From positions 225,606 to 289,605 of the forward strand of contig CANPVP010000001.1 of the NCBI GenBank assembly GCA_947581825.1: a stretch of DNA of 64,000 bases, written 5' to 3'. Within the stretch, counting starts at the first letter, position 1. Each line of letters opens with the position of its first letter. The notes under the pieces were generated by a model, which had not been told where the DNA came from, ran no database searches, and saw only the letters and a list, made by a program, of their open reading frames with translations. Below, piece after piece: positions 59,216 to 64,000 of this stretch. The position numbers and the translations under genes are program-made. Source of the DNA: an uncultured Clostridia bacterium. GTDB lineage: Bacteria > Bacillota > Clostridia > TANB77 > CAG-508.

Positions 59216-60334
59216 ATGTGGGGAGATATTGTAATCGCATTTTTACTAGCATGTATGACAGCATATGTAATAACACCATATACAATTAGATTAGCAAAAA
59301 AAATAGGGGCAGTTGATAAGCCAGAAGATGAAAGAAGAATAAACAATAAAGAAATGCCAAGACTTGGTGGATTGGCTGTTATTTCTGGATTTATTGTTTC
59401 TACTATATATTTAATAGTAATAATGTCCATAGAAAAAAGTATAAACTTATTTGGTATAGAAAATTATGGAATTAAACTTCTAGGATTTTTAGGAGGAATA
59501 ATAGTATTAGGAATTGTAGGTTTTATAGATGATGTTAAACAGATTCCAGCAATAGCTAAATTAATAGGGCAAATTGTTGCTGCAATAATTGTTATAATGT
59601 CAGGAATAGTTATAGAACATATAAATATACCAATATTCAAAATTGAATTTAATGAAGTTATCTCAATTATTGTTACTTTAGGATGGATTATAGGAATTAC
59701 AAATGCAATTAATTTAAGTGATGGTTTAGATGGACTATCATCAGGCTTATCACTTATTTCATGTATATCATTATTGATAATATTTGCTACAAATAATTCA
59801 CCACTGATAGCAATACTTCTAATTACAGCTTTAGCAGGAGCAATAATAGGATTTCTACCTTTTAATTTCAATCCAGCAAAAACTTTTATAGGAGATACAG
59901 GTTCGAATTTTTTAGGATTTTCATTAGCGATTATATCTATTTTAGGTGTAGCTAAAACGTATACAGCAATAGTTTTAATAGCACCAATAATAGTTTTGGG
60001 ACTACCAATTTTTGATACTCTATTTGCAATAGTAAGAAGGTTAATAAAAGGTAAATCTATAAAAGCGGTATTATCAGCAGATAAAGGACATTTGCATCAT
60101 AGAATAATGAATAAAGGATATACTCAAAAACAAGCAGTATTAATCCTTTATGGAATAAGTGCTTCTTTTGGAATGTTTGCAATAATACTATTAGAAAGTG
60201 GGATTTGGAAAGCTCTATCATTCTTGCTAATGATAATAGCTTTTATTGCAATTGGATATAAAGATGTTTTAAAATTAAGAAATGACGATGAACAAGTAAA
60301 AATTGTCCAAGACAATAAAAAAGAAAAAAGTTAA
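59216..60334 (+). CDS. tagO: Undecaprenyl-phosphate N-acetylglucosaminyl/GlcNAc-1-phosphate transferase, TagO/WecA-like
   Basis: A 372-residue polytopic membrane enzyme of the MraY/WecA superfamily that loads a sugar-1-phosphate onto undecaprenyl phosphate, the first step of wall teichoic acid or other surface glycan synthesis. Motifs: DKPEDERRINNKEMPRLGG, GFIDDVKQIP, the catalytic NLSDGLDGLSSG, FNPAKTFIGDTGS and the C-terminal HLHHRIMNKGYTQKQAV typical of the WecA branch. Start chosen at 59216 with GAGGT 8 bases upstream; a TTG at 59153 would add an implausible basic leader. Followed by a large hairpin. Confidence 0.92.
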   Translation: MWGDIVIAFLLACMTAYVITPYTIRLAKKIGAVDKPEDERRINNKEMPRLGGLAVISGFIVSTIYLIVIMSIEKSINLFGIENYGIKLLGFLGGIIVLGIVGFIDDVKQIPAIAKLIGQIVAAIIVIMSGIVIEHINIPIFKIEFNEVISIIVTLGWIIGITNAINLSDGLDGLSSGLSLISCISLLIIFATNNSPLIAILLITALAGAIIGFLPFNFNPAKTFIGDTGSNFLGFSLAIISILGVAKTYTAIVLIAPIIVLGLPIFDTLFAIVRRLIKGKSIKAVLSADKGHLHHRIMNKGYTQKQAVLILYGISASFGMFAIILLESGIWKALSFLLMIIAFIAIGYKDVLKLRNDDEQVKIVQDNKKEKS

Positions 60335-60340
60335 TAAATT

Positions 60341-60392
60341 TATAGCCACACATTATAAGTGAATGTAATTTACTTACAAATGGTGGCTATAT
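60341..60392 (+). terminator. Hairpin terminator after the TagO-like gene
   Basis: ATAGCCACACATT paired with AATGGTGGCTAT-like sequence (60342-60390), an inner AAGTgaatgtaatttACTT stem, and a short T-poor tail (ATTTATG). Confidence 0.55.
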
Positions 60393-60464
60393 TTATGAAT
60401 AAAAATCTTAAATTTATGTTTTCAAACAAATTAAAATAATAAAATATAAAAATGGAGGGAAAAT

Positions 60465-61544
60465 ATGTTGAAAGAATATGACAGAAAGTTAGTGTTAGAG
60501 GATGGAACAGAATATTATGGCTATGGTTTTGGAGCTAGAGTAGATGCAATAAATGAAGTAGTGTTTAATACATCTATGGTAGGATATCAAGAAATAGTTT
60601 CAGATCCATCATATACATACCAAATGGTAGTTATGACATATCCTTTAATTGGAAATTACGGAATTACAGATGAAGATTATGAAACAAAACAACCAACGAT
60701 AGGTGGACTAATTGTAAGGGAATACAATAATAGACCAAGTAATTTTAGGTATACTAAAACACTATCAGAAGTATTAGAAGAACATAATATACCAGGAATA
60801 GAAGGAATAGACACGAGAAAGCTAACTAGAAGCATAAGAGATTTAGGATGTAGAAAAATTCTAATAACAGATATAGATACAAAAACAGAAGATGCAATAG
60901 AGAAAATAAAAAAATATGAGATTCCAAAAGATGCAGTAGCAAAAGTAAGTTCAAAGAAAAAATGGTATTCTAGAACAGCACATCCAAAATACAATGTAGT
61001 TGCAGTTGATTGCGGAATAAAATTAAATATAGTAAGAAGTTTAAATAAAAGAGAATGTAATGTAACTGTAGTGCCATATAATACAACACCAGAACAGATA
61101 GAAAGCTTAAAACCTGATGGAGTATTTTTCTCAAATGGACCAGGTGATCCAGAAAACGTTACAGAAACTATAGAATTGATAAAGAAAATAAAAGGAAAGT
61201 ATCCAATCTTTGGTATATGTTTAGGACATCAATTAATAAGCCTTGCATATGGAGCTAAAACATATAAATTAAAATTTGGTCATAGAGGTGGAAATCATCC
61301 AGTTAAAAATTTAAAAACAGGAAAAATAGAAATAACAAGTCAAAATCATGGATATGCTGTAGATGAAGAATCATTAAAGAAAACAGGTTTAAAGGTAACT
61401 CATATAAATATTTTGGATAATACAGTAGAAGGTGTGGAAAATGAAAAGGACAGAATATTTAGTGTTCAATATCATCCAGAAAGTGCACCAGGCCCACAAG
61501 ATAGTGGTTATCTATTTGATAAGTTTATTGATTTAATGAAATAG
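60465..61544 (+). CDS. carA: Carbamoyl-phosphate synthase small (glutaminase) subunit
   Basis: A 359-residue subunit that hydrolyses glutamine and channels ammonia to CarB for arginine and pyrimidine synthesis. N-terminal CPSase_sm domain (LVLEDGTEYYGYGFGA, GYQEIVSDPSYTYQMV, GIEGIDTRKLTRSIR) and class I amidotransferase domain with catalytic Cys in FGICLGHQL and His/Glu in QYHPESAPGP. The ribosome binding site GGAGGG precedes the ATG. carB follows after an unusual 281-base gap that contains a foldback element. Confidence 0.96.
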   Translation: MLKEYDRKLVLEDGTEYYGYGFGARVDAINEVVFNTSMVGYQEIVSDPSYTYQMVVMTYPLIGNYGITDEDYETKQPTIGGLIVREYNNRPSNFRYTKTLSEVLEEHNIPGIEGIDTRKLTRSIRDLGCRKILITDIDTKTEDAIEKIKKYEIPKDAVAKVSSKKKWYSRTAHPKYNVVAVDCGIKLNIVRSLNKRECNVTVVPYNTTPEQIESLKPDGVFFSNGPGDPENVTETIELIKKIKGKYPIFGICLGHQLISLAYGAKTYKLKFGHRGGNHPVKNLKTGKIEITSQNHGYAVDEESLKKTGLKVTHINILDNTVEGVENEKDRIFSVQYHPESAPGPQDSGYLFDKFIDLMK

Positions 61545-61575
61545 TGATTTTTCTATTTCCTAGATTGTCTTGATT

Positions 61576-61758
61576 GGAAACATAAATTATTATTTTTTAT
61601 TAGCTCCTGCTCATTGCAATCGGTTAGAAATTGTAACATAAAAGAATTAAGACTCTGTCAAAATCACAATTTGACCCCCCTCAATCCTTTTATTAACAAT
61701 TTCTACACCTCATTCCATTGCGAGACGTCGCTAAATCAAAATAATAATTTATGTTTCC
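61576..61758. repeat. 183-bp palindromic foldback element (MITE-like) between carA and carB
   Basis: The ends are perfect 21-bp inverted repeats (61576-61596 and 61738-61758; outer part GGAAACATAAATTATTA). Inside, the two halves remain largely complementary (e.g. TAGAAATTGT with ACAATTTCTA) to an apical GTCAAA/TTTGAC hairpin near 61657-61676. No frame is coded. It looks like a miniature inverted-repeat element or a very long structured RNA within the carAB transcript. I see no clear target-site duplication. The rest of the 281-base gap is AT-rich spacer. Confidence 0.7.
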
Positions 61759-61825
61759 AGCAAGTATAAAATTCAGTTATTACCATAAGTATTGATTATA
61801 GATTAAAGAAAGGATTGAAATAAAA

Positions 61826-64000
61826 ATGCCAAAAAGAAAAGATATAAAAAAAGTGTTAGTTATAGGTTCTGGACCAATAGTAATAGGACAAGCTGCAGAA
61901 TTTGATTATGCGGGTACACAGTGTTGTTTAGCATTAAAAGAAGAGGGATACAAAGTTATATTAGTAAATTCAAATCCAGCAACAATTATGACAGATACTA
62001 AAATAGCTGATAAAGTTTATATGGAACCACTAACTTTGGAATATGTAGCAAAAATTTTAAGATATGAAAGACCAGATGCTATAATTCCAGGCATGGGTGG
62101 TCAAACAGGTTTGAATATAGCAATGCAATTGGCTAAAAAGGGAGTTTTGCAAGAATGTCAAGTAAAATTATTAGGAACAAGCGTAGAAAGCATAGATTGT
62201 GCAGAGGATAGAGAAAAATTCAAAGAATTATGCCAAAAGATAGGTGAGCCAGTATTGGAATCACAAATCGCACATTCAATAGAAGAAGGTTGCGAAGCGG
62301 CTAATAAAATAGGATATCCAGTAGTTTTAAGACCAGCATTTACTTTAGGTGGAACTGGTGGAGGTTTTGCTGATAATGAAGAAGAGTTAAAAGAGATAAT
62401 GAAAAATGCTTTGAAATTATCACCTGTAAAACAAGTTCTTGTTGAAAAAAGTATAAAAGGATATAAAGAAATAGAATATGAAGTAATAAGAGACAGTAAT
62501 GATACAGCAATAACAATATGTAATATGGAAAATATTGATCCTGTTGGAATACATACAGGAGACTCAATTGTTGTTGCACCAAGTCAAACTTTAACAAATA
62601 AAGAATATCAATTATTGAGAGATAGTAGTTTAAAAATAATAAAAGCATTGAAAATTGAAGGAGGCTGTAATGTTCAATTTGCCTTAGATCCACATTCTTT
62701 TGACTATTATATAATTGAAGTAAATCCAAGGGTATCACGTTCATCAGCTTTAGCATCAAAAGCAAGTGGATATCCTATTGCTAGAGTATCAGCAAAAATA
62801 GCAATAGGAATGACTTTAGATGAAATACAAATAGCTAATACACCAGCAAGTTTCGAACCAACTCTTGACTATGTAGTTACAAAAATGCCAAGATTCCCTT
62901 TTGATAAATTTAGTAATGCTTCTAATAAATTAAGTACTCAAATGAAAGCAACTGGAGAAATAATGAGTATTGGTAGAACTATAGAAGAAAGCTTATTAAA
63001 AGCTATAAGGTCTTTGGAAATAGGTGTATATCATTTACATATGAATAAATTCGATGATGTGCCAACAGAAGAGTTAATGGAATATATAAAAATAGGAACA
63101 GATGATAGAATTTTTGCAATAGCGGAATTACTAAGGAGAAATGAGGATAAAGGATTAATTTATAATGCAACACAAATAGATATGCTATTTATCGATAAAA
63201 TAAAAAATATAGTAAAATTCGAAAAATTGATTGAAGAAAATCAGTTTAATATAGATATATTTAAAAGAGCTAAAAAGTTGGGATTTAGCGATAAGTATAT
63301 AGCAAAAGTATGGGAAGTATCAGAAGAGAAAATATATGAATTTAGAAAAACTAATAACATATTCCCTGTATACAAGATGATAGATACATGTGCAAGTGAG
63401 TTTGAGAGTTATGTACCATATTTTTACTCAAGTTATGAAGAAGAAAATGAATCAATTGTGAGTGATAGGAAAAAAATAATAGTATTAGGTTCAGGACCAA
63501 TAAGAATAGGACAAGGTGTAGAATTTGATTATTCAACAGTTCATGCAGTAAATACAATAAAAGAAAATGGTTATGAAGCAATAATAATAAATAATAATCC
63601 AGAAACAGTATCAACAGACTATACAACAAGTGATAAGTTGTATTTTGAACCTTTAACAATAGAAGATGTAATGAATATAGTTAATTTAGAAAATCCAGAA
63701 GGTGTAATTGCATCTTTAGGAGGACAAACTGCTATAAACTTAGCAGAAGGTTTGATGAAACACGGCGTAAAGATTATTGGAACAGATTTTGAAGCTATTG
63801 AAAGAGCAGAGAATAGGGATAGCTTTGAAAAGATAATGGAAAAATTGAAGATTCCACAACCAAATGGAAAAGCAGTAACAAATATAAAAGATGGAATTAA
63901 AGCAGCGGAAGAAATAGGCTATCCAGTTTTAGTTAGACCAAGCTATGTTTTAGGTGGAAGAGCAATGCAAATAGTTAGCAATAAAAAAGCCTTGGAAAAA
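61826..64000 (+). CDS. carB: Carbamoyl-phosphate synthase large subunit, N-terminal part (runs off window)
   Basis: 725 residues are visible of an enzyme of usually about 1,070. It begins [20 protein letters not shown], then the first ATP-grasp carboxyphosphate domain ([51 protein letters not shown]), the oligomerisation region, and the second half restarting at [20 protein letters not shown] with [11 protein letters not shown] near the window end. It makes carbamoyl phosphate from bicarbonate, ammonia and two ATP. The ribosome binding site AAAGGATTG precedes the ATG. The C-terminal allosteric domain is outside. Confidence 0.95.
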   Translation, partial: MPKRKDIKKVLVIGSGPIVIGQAAEFDYAGTQCCLALKEEGYKVILVNSNPATIMTDTKIADKVYMEPLTLEYVAKILRYERPDAIIPGMGGQTGLNIAMQLAKKGVLQECQVKLLGTSVESIDCAEDREKFKELCQKIGEPVLESQIAHSIEEGCEAANKIGYPVVLRPAFTLGGTGGGFADNEEELKEIMKNALKLSPVKQVLVEKSIKGYKEIEYEVIRDSNDTAITICNMENIDPVGIHTGDSIVVAPSQTLTNKEYQLLRDSSLKIIKALKIEGGCNVQFALDPHSFDYYIIEVNPRVSRSSALASKASGYPIARVSAKIAIGMTLDEIQIANTPASFEPTLDYVVTKMPRFPFDKFSNASNKLSTQMKATGEIMSIGRTIEESLLKAIRSLEIGVYHLHMNKFDDVPTEELMEYIKIGTDDRIFAIAELLRRNEDKGLIYNATQIDMLFIDKIKNIVKFEKLIEENQFNIDIFKRAKKLGFSDKYIAKVWEVSEEKIYEFRKTNNIFPVYKMIDTCASEFESYVPYFYSSYEEENESIVSDRKKIIVLGSGPIRIGQGVEFDYSTVHAVNTIKENGYEAIIINNNPETVSTDYTTSDKLYFEPLTIEDVMNIVNLENPEGVIASLGGQTAINLAEGLMKHGVKIIGTDFEAIERAENRDSFEKIMEKLKIPQPNGKAVTNIKDGIKAAEEIGYPVLVRPSYVLGGRAMQIVSNKKALEK

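Noticed and set aside
1..64000. tRNA and rRNA genes
   Set aside because: No cloverleaf-like GTTCGAATC/CCA pattern or rRNA sequence was noticed on either strand by eye; a tRNAscan run would settle this.

Overview
The window comes from an AT-rich (roughly 30% GC by eye), endospore-forming, anaerobic Gram-positive of the class Clostridia. Evidence for this is a trimeric [FeFe] hydrogenase of the electron-bifurcating type, two CotF-type spore coat proteins, SipL, YunB, a dcw cluster starting with mraZ, a DNPR-type (meso-DAP) MurE, a Veg protein and c-di-AMP synthase CdaA. No rRNA, tRNA or CRISPR array was seen. Genes are densely packed with strong Shine-Dalgarno sites, and many have clean sigma-A promoters (TTGNNN-17-TATAAT type) and hairpin-plus-T terminators.

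Layout. 1-8.2 kb: ruvA 3' end, rarA, a small XRE regulator, a split TSUP transporter pair, cdaA, a truA that appears frameshifted near its start, a DUF2651 membrane protein, two spore coat proteins and an M23 endopeptidase. 8.3-12.5 kb: a DUF2207 protein, then a CadC-like repressor and a His-rich CadA-like metal ATPase behind a well-formed promoter/operator. 12.5-12.74 kb, minus strand: a candidate 0.2-kb noncoding RNA with its own promoter and terminator. 12.9-18.3 kb: membrane cyclophilin, a desulfoferrodoxin-like protein lacking most iron ligands, a YcxB-like/double-transglutaminase operon, and rplU-rpmA without the usual prp gene. 18.4-25.7 kb: hslO, the hydrogenase genes hydC-hydB-hydA, ppaC and deoD. 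25.8-42.9 kb: a sortase and the division/cell-wall cluster mraZ-rsmH-ftsL-PBP-murE-mraY-ftsW-murG. 43-52.4 kb: DUF6514, topA, veg, sipL, yunB and smc. 52.7-58.6 kb: a 1973-residue LPQTG surface protein with 14 Cna-B-type repeats. 59-64 kb: a small secreted-type protein, a TagO-like transferase, carA and the start of carB.

The most unusual object is a 6.9-kb element (30794-37710) carrying a large serine recombinase. It is inserted exactly inside the only transpeptidase (SpoVD/FtsI-like) gene of the dcw cluster. An 11-bp direct repeat flanks it, and precise recombination across that repeat would restore one continuous 661-codon PBP with its C-terminal helix and PASTA domain. The two inner ends form a 19-bp inverted pair (17/19) around the core, so the excised circle would carry a textbook 50-bp symmetric attP. 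The cargo is itself cell-surface machinery: a TPKTG-anchored protein, a DUF4358 protein, an MBOAT O-acyltransferase and a DHHW/AlgX-like partner. This resembles the skin-type elements that interrupt sporulation genes and are excised during development, but here in a cell-wall synthase gene. Whether excision is programmed cannot be decided from sequence alone.

Other signals: a 183-bp foldback element with perfect 21-bp terminal inverted repeats between carA and carB; an 88-bp hairpin with a GC-rich loop between hydA and ppaC; a periodic ATACNAAAG array between mraZ and rsmH; and several proteins with altered key residues.
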